From Myxococcales bacterium (GTDB lineage: Bacteria > Myxococcota_C > UBA6777): a DNA stretch of 20,939 nt. How positions within the stretch are numbered: the first letter of the stretch is position 1; every line of letters starts with the position of its first letter. The position numbers and the translations under genes are program-made. The notes under the pieces were generated by a model that was not told the DNA's origin, did no database searches, and saw only the letters and a list, made by a program, of their open reading frames with translations. This document shows positions 1 to 6,001 of this stretch, in pieces. The stretch lies in the NCBI GenBank assembly GCA_027005175.1, contig JALTMC010000158.1, positions 3,393-24,331 on the forward strand, in the 5' to 3' direction.

Positions 1-247
1 GCTAGCACCAGGAGGCGAAATGATGTTGTTGGTCAAACCACAGTTTGAAGTGGGGCGAAAACTCATTGGAAAAGGTGGAGTGGTTCGTGATCCTTTGGTT
101 CGACAACAAGCCGCTGATGATGTGAGTCAAGTTGCCGCATCTCTCGGTCTCTCCGAACTTGGACGACTCGACTCTCCTGTTCATGGCCCAAAAGGCAATA
201 TTGAAATCCTATTGTGGCTCCAGGCTCCTGAGAGTCATCACCTCTGA
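1..247 (+). CDS. tlyA: TlyA-family rRNA 2'-O-methyltransferase, C-terminal part (5' end outside window)
   Basis: The frame is open from base 2 to the TGA at 245-247 and gives the last ~81 residues. It reads LAPGGEMMLLVKPQFEVG, then GKGGVVRDP and a GPKGNIEILLWL tail. The KPQFE, GKGG(I/V)VRDP and GPKGN motifs are hallmarks of the C-terminal Rossmann methyltransferase domain of TlyA/FtsJ-like hemolysin-family proteins, which 2'-O-methylate 16S/23S rRNA using S-adenosylmethionine. The N-terminal S4 RNA-binding domain would lie upstream of the window. The last codons and stop fall in the first unit of a 71-bp tandem repeat, so the extreme C-terminus may have been rewritten by repeat expansion. It converges on the XRE regulator gene at 386-607. 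Family assignment is fairly sure; activity is inferred. Confidence 0.85.
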   Translation, partial: LAPGGEMMLLVKPQFEVGRKLIGKGGVVRDPLVRQQAADDVSQVAASLGLSELGRLDSPVHGPKGNIEILLWLQAPESHHL

Positions 248-405
248 CCATCATCCTCTTCTTCGAGAGAGGGAATGCTACAGCTCTTTACCTGAAGAAA
301 GAAGAGGCAGACCTTTGACCATCATCCTCTTCTTTCGGAGAGGAAATGCTACAGCTCTTCGCCTGAAGAAAGAGGAGGTTGGCCTTTAATCGTCATCCTC
401 TTCTT
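245..405. repeat. 71-bp tandem repeat, 2 full units plus a partial third, spanning two convergent gene ends
   Basis: Units begin at 245, 316 and 387, exactly 71 bp apart. Units 1 and 2 share TGACCATCATCCTCTTCTT at the start and CTACAGCTCTT further in. Unit 3 begins TAATCGTCATCCTCTTCTT and is the 3' end of the XRE gene. Unit 1 supplies the tlyA stop codon and unit 3 the XRE stop codon on the opposite strand. The copies differ by point changes, so the duplication is not very recent. Confidence 0.9.
297..336. terminator. possible hairpin between convergent tlyA and XRE genes
   Basis: GAAAGAAGAGG (297-307) pairs perfectly with CCTCTTCTTTC (326-336) across an 18-base loop. It sits between two convergent genes, where a bidirectional terminator would be expected. 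There is no clear T-run on either side, so its role is a guess. Confidence 0.3.
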
Positions 406-607
406 CCTGCGTTGGAAATACAAGTTGACGATTTTCAAGCGGGATCTCCAGTGCTTCGAGGATCTTGCGCTTGGTGGAGTGACGGCAGGGAAACCCCTTT
501 TCAATTCGATCGATCGTTAATACCGACAAACCCGCTTTTCTCGCCAGTTCGGCCTTACTCATCATCCGGTCTTCACGCACCTTTTTCAGGTGATTCTTCA
601 CAGTCAT
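386..607 (-). CDS. XRE-family helix-turn-helix regulator, 73 aa
   Basis: A one-domain DNA-binding protein. Residues 15-36 (MSKAELARKAGLSVLTIDRIEKG) form the Cro/C1-type helix-turn-helix: SKAELARKAGL is helix 2 and SVLTIDRIEKG the recognition helix. The protein ends in an acidic EEEDDD tail. Small stand-alone XRE proteins with a near-identical core (LKKVRE..MMSKAELARKAG) are common in Myxococcota and other former Deltaproteobacteria; their targets are not known to me. The start at 607 has GAGG about 8 bases upstream. A 16-bp palindrome at 687-702, about 80 bp upstream, is a candidate operator, possibly for autoregulation. Its 3' end is the third unit of the 71-bp repeat. The family call is firm; the target is unknown. 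Confidence 0.9.
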   Translation of the reverse strand: MTVKNHLKKVREDRMMSKAELARKAGLSVLTIDRIEKGFPCRHSTKRKILEALEIPLENRQLVFPTQEEEDDD

Positions 608-654
608 ATCACAACCTCACAAGATTCTGTCACTTCCTTCATAGATACATCCAT

Positions 655-850
655 TAAAGCATATAATAAAGCATAAAAGGAACACAGTTAGTTGTAACTA
701 ACATTCATTTAGATGAAAAAGGAAGTAAATTACACAATAAAATAATACATCCACATATACTTATACTTAATTCATACATATTTATGTCTAAGTAAGGCAA
801 GTTTTATTCAAATATAATTAATTATATTTATAGAGTAACCTCTTAAACCC
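655..850. other. AT-rich non-coding island
   Basis: This stretch is far richer in A+T than its surroundings. It holds the GTTAGTTGTAACTAAC dyad, a direct repeat of AAAGCATA (near 656 and 669), and a perfect 20-bp palindrome at 810-829 (AAATATAATT then AATTATATTT). I see no convincing protein-coding frame in 608-1284. The island may be promoter/leader DNA for the XRE gene or a relic of acquired DNA. Confidence 0.6.
687..702. promoter_or_regulatory. palindrome upstream of the XRE gene (candidate operator/promoter)
   Basis: GTTAGTTGTAACTAAC has perfect 7-bp arms around a 2-base centre. On the minus strand it overlaps a possible -35 (TTACAA) followed 16 bp later by a possible -10 (TATGCT), both upstream of the XRE start at 607. 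Overlap of a dyad with a -35 fits a repressor site. The promoter call is weak; the dyad itself is certain. Confidence 0.4.
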
Positions 851-974
851 TTGTTACGCAAGAAAGATACGGTTTGCAATAGGAATACGAGAGGCTCTGT
901 TGTCAAGGGCTTGAAAGAAGGAGAGATTGACAGTGAGGATATTTTCCGATCTTCCACAGGGGTGGCATGGGAGT

Positions 975-1063
975 GATATCGCTTGGTAGAGGAAGAGAGC
1001 ACATCCACCAGCACATCCACTAGTACAACAGACACGCGATATCGCTTGGTAGAGGAAGAGAGC
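975..1063. repeat. 26-bp spaced direct repeat, with a short ACATCCACC/AGCACATCCAC repeat between the copies
   Basis: The sequence beginning GATATCGCTTGGTAGAGG occurs at 975-1000 and again at 1038-1063, identical over 26 bp and 63 bp apart. Between the copies AGCACATCCAC is repeated in tandem. This is intergenic DNA downstream of the GAF gene, with no gene recognised in it. Confidence 0.85.
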
Positions 1064-1142
1064 GTGGCAAGGAGTGTACGGACCAGGCGATGGGTAGGTT
1101 AGAGATGGGTGAGGTATTCGCTTGTCTTTTCGTTGCTTTCCG

Positions 1143-1276
1143 GTGGCAGTTTGCTTTCTGGGTAGCAGTTTGCTTTCTGGGTAGCAGTTTGCTTTCTGGG
1201 TAGCAGTTTGTTTTCTGGGTAGCAGTTTGTTTTCTGGGTAGCAGTTTGTTTTCTGGGTAGCAGTTTGTTTTCTTGG
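1143..1276. repeat. 19-bp tandem array, seven units, directly after the GAF gene stop
   Basis: The unit is GTAGCAGTTTGYTTTCTGG. Units start at 1143, 1162, 1181, 1200, 1219, 1238 and 1257. The first three carry C and the last four T at the variable position, showing expansion in two steps. The array lies 9 bp beyond the stop codon of the GAF gene (1285). There are no spacers, so it is not CRISPR. The minus-strand frame through it repeats every 19 residues but looks like a by-product of the repeat. Confidence 0.95.
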
Positions 1277-1284
1277 TGTGAGTC

Positions 1285-2556
1285 TTAGACAAGGTTGATG
1301 AGGTATTCACCGGCGGTATGGGCGAGGTAGTTGAGGATACTGAGTTCGCCTTGGGTAAAAGGTCGCTCTCCTGTGTGATTGAACATTACGATGGTGCCGA
1401 GCATTCGTTTTTGGTGTTGGACAGGTACTGCAAGGATAGAGCCTGGCCGTAAGCCAACTTGGTTGAGGACGTCATTTTCGTAACGCGGCTCTTGTGCAGG
1501 ATCTGCGATCAACTGACTGACACCTTCTTTGGCACAATAACCGATGATGCCTTGTCCCATGGGAATCCGGAAGTTGAGAAGTTCATCCGCTTTGGGGCCA
1601 CTGGCGACCTCAAACCAGAGTTCCTGGTTGGGGCTATTGATGTCTGTAAGGAGGACTGCGCCTCCCGCTGCAGCGACATTGTTGAGTGCGAGATCGAGCA
1701 CAAACTGCATCGCAGCGTGTCGGTCTTCGCCGTAGTCGTAGATCTCCATGGCACGCATAAAGGCGTCGGCGAGGATCTCTGTGGTCATGCCAGGGCTGTA
1801 TTTGCCTCCTCCTGCTACTCCTGAGATGGACAGTCCGATGGGCCCTGTGGGAGAGGGTTTGGGAGGTTTAGGTTTGGGGGTGGCCTTGGGAGGTTCAGGT
1901 TTGGCTGAGCTGACAGGGACCCCAGGCAAGGGCTCTTTGGGAATGACAGGTTCTTCCACAACAGCAAGTTGTTCCACGGCAGCTAATTTGGAGGCGACAG
2001 GACGACCTGCGGAAGACTCTGATACAATGGGCATGGGAGCTGAAAAGGCGAGATCCTCTTCAGGCAACGCATCAGATGGAGCGACATTGGCCACTGCAAA
2101 GGGCATGTCATCTGGGCTCTCCACGACAGTTGCGGAGGGGGGAGCCATGACTCCAACAGGCTCACCTGGAGCTTCTGAGACCGCCATCGACTCTGGTGGT
2201 GTTTGTGCTGTGACTGCGCCTGCACTTTCTGCGGCTTGTTCAAAGAAGTTAACGGGAGGAATGAAGGCTTCCGTTGCACCTGCAGGAACAGCAGGTGTGA
2301 TCGGTACGCTTTGTGATTTGGTAAAGGTTGCACCTTCTACCATTTCTTTCACAGAGAAAGTTCGATCACTCGTCGGATCGATGACCTCCACTACATTGTC
2401 ACCGAGAATCTCGCAAACGATGTTGCGTGTTTCCATCGAGTCCCCCAACTGTTTCAGTCCATCACGTAAGGCAAACAGCCAGTTGGGACTTTCTACAACA
2501 AGGGTCTCAAGATGTTCTGGGTTGTTTCGTTTGGGAATTTGAACTTCAAATTGCAT
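1285..2556 (-). CDS. GAF-domain protein with conserved N-terminal region and long Pro/Ala-rich linker, 423 aa
   Basis: Three parts are visible. Residues 1-80 are a compact N-terminal region (VVESPNWLFALRDGLKQLG ... VVEVIDPTSDRTFSVKEM) that I have seen heading signalling proteins in Myxococcota-type genomes. Residues ~80-255 are a low-complexity Pro/Ala/Val/Glu linker ending in a PKPKPPKPSPTGP segment. Residues ~275-423 are a GAF domain (AAAGGAVLLTDI, GQGIIGYCAKEG, GSILAVPVQHQKRMLGTIVMFN), a fold that usually binds small ligands or mediates signalling. No kinase, cyclase or HTH output domain is present, so it is likely a stand-alone sensor. The start at 2556 was chosen over a GTG at 2571 because GAGG lies about 9 bases upstream. 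No signal peptide. The ligand is unknown. Confidence 0.85.
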   Translation of the reverse strand: MQFEVQIPKRNNPEHLETLVVESPNWLFALRDGLKQLGDSMETRNIVCEILGDNVVEVIDPTSDRTFSVKEMVEGATFTKSQSVPITPAVPAGATEAFIPPVNFFEQAAESAGAVTAQTPPESMAVSEAPGEPVGVMAPPSATVVESPDDMPFAVANVAPSDALPEEDLAFSAPMPIVSESSAGRPVASKLAAVEQLAVVEEPVIPKEPLPGVPVSSAKPEPPKATPKPKPPKPSPTGPIGLSISGVAGGGKYSPGMTTEILADAFMRAMEIYDYGEDRHAAMQFVLDLALNNVAAAGGAVLLTDINSPNQELWFEVASGPKADELLNFRIPMGQGIIGYCAKEGVSQLIADPAQEPRYENDVLNQVGLRPGSILAVPVQHQKRMLGTIVMFNHTGERPFTQGELSILNYLAHTAGEYLINLV

Positions 2557-2908
2557 GTTCGAACCTCGCACAGTGCCGTGTTTTGGAAGTTTTCATCCAT
2601 CACCACAACATAGGATAGATTAAGGATAGGGTCAACTTGTTAACGTCAGGAAGTGAAAGTTATATGATGGGATCGCTCGGAGGGACGCCGCATATCGGGA
2701 GTTGTCATCGTGGTATTCAACAATGTGGTATCCATAAAACGGATTCAAATAGGTTGTTGAATGACATCGATTTGGATGGTTGATGGAGATGTGTCATCTC
2801 TTTGTTCTTCTCACGGGTCCCGATCACGGGTCCCTATGTCTTTGTTGTTCGCTCTCGCGACGAACGATAAGAATCGTGTGGGCTAGAATATTGTCTGTTT
2901 GAGGTGTC
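2557..2908. other. gene-free stretch between divergent GAF and ATP-grasp genes
   Basis: This holds the promoters of both divergent genes, but no convincing -35/-10 pair was identified. It contains a small GAGATG-TGT-CATCTC dyad near 2787-2801 and a tandem TCACGGGTCCC pair (2811-2821 and 2824-2834). No open frame of interest. Confidence 0.5.
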
Positions 2909-4063
2909 ATGCCTTGGAAAGGAAGACAGGTGTTTCTTGGTATTTTGGTGAAATCGGGTTCCCAGGCACCGGGAAGTCCAAAGGAGATCCCTGGTGTGAT
3001 GGAAGCTGCACAATGGGCGGTTCGTCATCAGCGTATCCTATATACATCGCCCGCAAATATCTCACGACAAGGCGGTCGGTTGTTGGCGGATGGTTGGTGT
3101 CCTGATCTCACAACAGAAACTTGGGTTCAGGTCCACCAACAGGAGTTGTTTGCTGTGTACAATCGATTCCCTCGGAGCCGTGATCCCGAGGGGTTGCGGC
3201 GTGTTGCGAAGGATTGTGATGAACTTTCTATACCCATCGCCAATCATCCAGACTTTCGCGAGTTGGTACAGGATAAATGGGAGACCGTACAAGTTTTAAA
3301 GGCGGCGTCTGTTCCTGTTCCAGAGACCGTTCTTTCTTTGGGTTCCATGAGTGATGCATTGCGTCGCTGGAGGTATGCTTTTCTCAAACCTCGATACGGT
3401 GCTTTTGGCGAAGAAGTGTATGCGATCACATGGAGGACAGGTGATCTGATCCGTGTGGAAGGACCCGTGGTGGGGCAGAGTATGACTTGTACTTTTTCAC
3501 AGTGGATCACCTGGATCACCCATCAGTTTCCACCTCATGACGTGATCTTACAACAAGCCATTGTTCCTCCTCTACCGACTTGGCGAGGTTTTGCTGTACG
3601 AACGCTTTTGCAGCAAACCACAACAGGTGACTGGCATCACCATCCCCGCGTCGCTCGTTTGTCTGAGAGTGATCCAGTGGCAAATGTATCACGAGGTGCA
3701 CAAGCTCTGCCTCTTACGGATTGTCTTGCAACACAATGGGGCATCGGGACAGCCCAACAACTGGAACAGAGTGCTTCTGTCCTCGAACAACAAGTCGTTC
3801 AGGCATTGCTGACGAAATTTTCCGGACGAACTTTGTGTTCCGTTGTTGAAATGGGGATCGATCTTCTGCTTGATGCACAACAACAGTGGTGGGTTTTGGA
3901 GGTGAATGGCTTTCCACAAGGCCGCTTGCGCTACTTGGCACGTCTGGACCAACCCCAATTCAAAGAAGCCAGTCAGTTGGCCCACTGCCTTCCTCTTGCT
4001 GTGTTGGCGAGCCACTTCCTACCACCCAAACCATACGCTACAAATTCTTCTAACAAAGGCTGA
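2909..4063 (+). CDS. YheC/YheD-like ATP-grasp protein, 384 aa
   Basis: The arrangement resembles the YheC/YheD group of ATP-grasp proteins, named after Bacillus spore-coat-associated proteins but widespread elsewhere. Residues ~81-92 (FAVYNRFPRSRD) match the 'YNR' signature. NHPDF..LVQDKWETVQVL (112-130) precedes the ATP-grasp core. K160 in FLKPRYGAFGEEV is the expected nucleotide-contacting lysine of the flexible loop. D318 in MGIDLLLD and E331/N333 in WWVLEVNGFPQG match the metal-binding Asp/Glu/Asn triad. It should therefore be an ATP-dependent carboxylate-amine ligase; the substrate is unknown. Start ATG 2909 has GAGGTG about 5 bases upstream. The final ~23 codons lie in a 76-bp duplication that continues past the stop. 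Confidence 0.8.
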   Translation: MPWKGRQVFLGILVKSGSQAPGSPKEIPGVMEAAQWAVRHQRILYTSPANISRQGGRLLADGWCPDLTTETWVQVHQQELFAVYNRFPRSRDPEGLRRVAKDCDELSIPIANHPDFRELVQDKWETVQVLKAASVPVPETVLSLGSMSDALRRWRYAFLKPRYGAFGEEVYAITWRTGDLIRVEGPVVGQSMTCTFSQWITWITHQFPPHDVILQQAIVPPLPTWRGFAVRTLLQQTTTGDWHHHPRVARLSESDPVANVSRGAQALPLTDCLATQWGIGTAQQLEQSASVLEQQVVQALLTKFSGRTLCSVVEMGIDLLLDAQQQWWVLEVNGFPQGRLRYLARLDQPQFKEASQLAHCLPLAVLASHFLPPKPYATNSSNKG

Positions 4064-4110
4064 AGATCCACTTGCTGTGTTGGCGAGCCACTTCCTACCG
4101 CCCAAACCAT
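3995..4110. repeat. 76-bp-period duplication of the ATP-grasp gene 3' end
   Basis: Bases 3995-4034 recur at 4071-4110 with one mismatch; both begin CTTGCTGTGTTGGCGAGCC. Copy 1 lies inside the ATP-grasp coding region (…LAVLASHFLPPKP…), copy 2 lies after its TGA at 4061-4063. The duplicated segment therefore includes the stop codon. Confidence 0.95.
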
Positions 4111-4133
4111 CGATCTCACCGTAGAGGCAAGGT

Positions 4134-4203
4134 GTTCTTCGCCTTTGCGATGGTGACAGTGGTGGCGAGTTCTTCGCCTTTGCGATGGTGACAGTGGTGG
4201 CGA
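4134..4203. repeat. 35-bp perfect tandem duplication
   Basis: Two identical 35-bp units (4134-4168, 4169-4203) begin GTTCTTCGCCTTTGCGATGG. They lie in the non-coding gap 4064-4370, which otherwise shows nothing but the tail of the 76-bp repeat and the leader of the next gene. Confidence 0.95.
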
Positions 4204-4370
4204 TGATCGCGATTGCAAATGGGCATAATGACAACAACGACAAGGGAGATCGCAAAAAATCAATGCTGCGAAACCATGTCTTGCGATGGATGACACTTTG
4301 ACGTCGGCTAGACTTTTGCGTACTCTGCCTTTTCTCAAGATGAATTTGGCTACATTAGGAGACCCTTCAA

Positions 4371-4904
4371 ATGCCAAAGAAAAAGAATATAGAGCTTCCA
4401 CCCTGTGGATTGTATCGAACGGGGCGGGCTTTAAAAGAAAGTCCCGAAGAGATTCCCGCAGGTGTTTTGTTGATGTTTCACAACCACTCCAACCGGGGCA
4501 TACCGATGCTGCAAATGCCTGCGGAAAATGAGCAAAATGTGTGGACTTTTCATAAGTTTGGCCCTGGTATTGAGGATGACGACGCCTTTCTTGAAGCGTT
4601 GCAACCACTTCGTGAACAAGGCTTCTATTATTTAAGAGATGCCATTGAGACCCCCGATGGTGTCTTGCCACGACACTCCCTTATCCAACTTGGTTATAAC
4701 ATGGAGGCGGACCCTATCTTTTTCTTGCCTGAACGAAGCACCAGCGGCAACATGCTGATCTTCCCGGAGGCGGGTTATCGCTTTGAAGAACTCGACATCC
4801 TGGAAGTCTTAAGTCCTGGAAATCCTCTCTTCATTCAAGGGGATGACCTTGACGATAGCGAGGAGGGGTTGGAGTCCCCCTCCGACCCAAATTTGCTTAA
4901 TTAG
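4371..4904 (+). CDS. hypothetical protein, 177 aa
   Basis: I do not recognise this family. The frame uses ATG 4371 with AGGAG about 9 bases upstream and ends with TAG at 4902-4904. The protein looks soluble: no signal peptide or membrane segment. It has a basic start (MPKKK), a mixed alpha/beta middle (VLLMFHNHSNRGIPML, HSLIQLGYNMEADPIFFLPE, GNMLIFPEAGYRFEELDILEVL) and a strongly acidic disordered tail (GDDLDDSEEGLESPSDP). It is codirectional with the ATP-grasp gene upstream and the proline dehydrogenase gene downstream, but separated from them by repeat-rich gaps of about 307 and 146 bp, so an operon is uncertain. Coding status is supported by the ribosome binding site and sensible composition. 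Confidence 0.7.
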   Translation: MPKKKNIELPPCGLYRTGRALKESPEEIPAGVLLMFHNHSNRGIPMLQMPAENEQNVWTFHKFGPGIEDDDAFLEALQPLREQGFYYLRDAIETPDGVLPRHSLIQLGYNMEADPIFFLPERSTSGNMLIFPEAGYRFEELDILEVLSPGNPLFIQGDDLDDSEEGLESPSDPNLLN

Positions 4905-4912
4905 CTCTGACT

Positions 4913-5012
4913 GGACCCGGTTGTACCGAGCCCGGTTGTCTCGGAGCCCGGTTGTCTCGGAGCCCGGTTGTCTCGGAGCCCGGTTGTACCGAGCCCGGTT
5001 GTACCGAGCCCG
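4913..5012. repeat. 15/16-bp tandem array before the proline dehydrogenase gene
   Basis: The units are AGCCCGGTTGTCTCGG (16 bp, three in a row at 4929-4976) and AGCCCGGTTGTACCG (15 bp, 4977-4991 and 4992-5006), with a related unit at 4913-4928 and a partial one at 5007-5012. The array starts 9 bp after the TAG of the 177-aa gene and ends 38 bp before the next ATG, so it lies in the leader of the proline dehydrogenase gene. Each unit can pair GG and CC tracts within itself. Confidence 0.95.
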
Positions 5013-5050
5013 CGTGTGAGTACTGAATTCCCACAAGGTGAGGTCAGGCG

Positions 5051-5995
5051 ATGGGATGGCGTGATAAATTTGTGGCTTTGATTCCGAACTCTTTGGTTCG
5101 GTTGTTTGCGGGGCCTTATATTGCAGGTAACTCGCTTGCTGTTGCATTACAGCGAGCGGAGCAGTTATGGAAGACAGAGGGATTGCAGACCACTCTTGAT
5201 CTTTTGGGTGAGGGGATACAAGAGCGGGGTGATATCCAGCAGGAACTCGACGAATATCTTCATATGATCGAGAGTATCGAGAGTGGAGAGTTTGTCTCTG
5301 TTTCTCTCAAGCCTACACAGATGGGGCTAGCTATCGATCCTGAGCTGTGTCGAATCAACCTGGAGAAGTTGTTGGATGCGGCCCAAGCCAAAGGCATCGA
5401 GATCACTCTCGACATGGAAGAGTCCGACTATACCAGTGCGACTCTCTCGATGTATCGGGAGTTGTGTCAAAAATACTCCCATGTGGGTACAGTGTTGCAG
5501 TCACGCTTGTTTCGAACGAGCGATGATGTCGAGGAGTATCTTGAAGGATTTAAGGCACATATCCGGTTGTGTATTGGGATTTACATTGAGCCGTCTGCGA
5601 TCGCGTATACGGAGAAGCGCGAGATGAAAGACAACTTCTATCGGTTGGCGCGAAAGCTTTGGGAGCGTGGCCATTTTGTGGCCATTGCCACGCATGATGA
5701 AGAGTTGATTCGTCGCTGTCTTAAACTCGCCGAAGAGATGGAGATCCCACAAGATCGATACGAGGTTCAGATGTTACTCGGTGTTCCTCGTCATGAGATT
5801 CAACAAGAGCTGCGAAAACAAGGTATCCCTGTGCGTCTGTATGTGCCTTACGGGACAACCTGGGACCATGCCTATGCCTACTCCCGTCGTCGTCTCGTTG
5901 AAAATCCTAGCATCGCGATTTATGTCGCGCGAAATCTCCTCCAACAAATCTGGCACTTCCTGACAGGCAAGCAACGAAAACAGATCCACTCGTGA
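5051..5995 (+). CDS. proline dehydrogenase family protein, 314 aa
   Basis: Single-domain PRODH barrel of the length seen in Bacillus-type mono-functional enzymes (~300 aa). This family oxidises L-proline to pyrroline-5-carboxylate with FAD, feeding electrons to the respiratory chain. Visible motifs: SLKPTQMGL (K87), ITLDMEESDYT (D121), VLQSRLFRT (148-156), RLCIGIYIEP (172-181), ATHDEEL (H215, D216), YEVQMLLGV (237-245), VRLYVPYGTTW and YSRRRLVENP, whose two Arg normally contact the substrate carboxylate. One oddity: where many family members have RL(V/C)KGAY, this one has RLCIGIY, losing the Lys and Ala. Start ATG 5051 has GGTGAGGT about 7 bases upstream. No P5C dehydrogenase lies nearby. It converges on the carboxypeptidase gene with only 6 bp between stops. 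Confidence 0.85.
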   Translation: MGWRDKFVALIPNSLVRLFAGPYIAGNSLAVALQRAEQLWKTEGLQTTLDLLGEGIQERGDIQQELDEYLHMIESIESGEFVSVSLKPTQMGLAIDPELCRINLEKLLDAAQAKGIEITLDMEESDYTSATLSMYRELCQKYSHVGTVLQSRLFRTSDDVEEYLEGFKAHIRLCIGIYIEPSAIAYTEKREMKDNFYRLARKLWERGHFVAIATHDEELIRRCLKLAEEMEIPQDRYEVQMLLGVPRHEIQQELRKQGIPVRLYVPYGTTWDHAYAYSRRRLVENPSIAIYVARNLLQQIWHFLTGKQRKQIHS

Positions 5996-6001
5996 CGGAC
6001 T

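Noticed and set aside
1143-1276. Possible CRISPR array
   Set aside because: Units are directly adjacent with no spacers and no cas genes are present.
1020-1310. 96-aa minus-strand open frame with repeated peptide
   Set aside because: It consists mostly of the 19-bp array read through; the 19-residue repeat is a by-product of a period not divisible by three. No good start signal, and it overlaps the GAF gene end.
1748-2542. 264-aa plus-strand open frame
   Set aside because: Antisense to the GAF gene linker; the Gly/Ala/Ser-rich product reflects the Pro/Ala codons on the other strand.
4019-4255. 78-aa minus-strand frame with a signal-peptide-like start
   Set aside because: It needs a TTG start, is largely made of the 35-bp and 76-bp repeats and has no clear ribosome binding site.
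3973-4671. 232-aa minus-strand open frame
   Set aside because: It runs antisense through two plus-strand genes and two tandem repeats, with no family resemblance.
4809-5147. 112-aa minus-strand frame with RYNRA repeats
   Set aside because: It is the 15/16-bp array in translation and overlaps two real genes.
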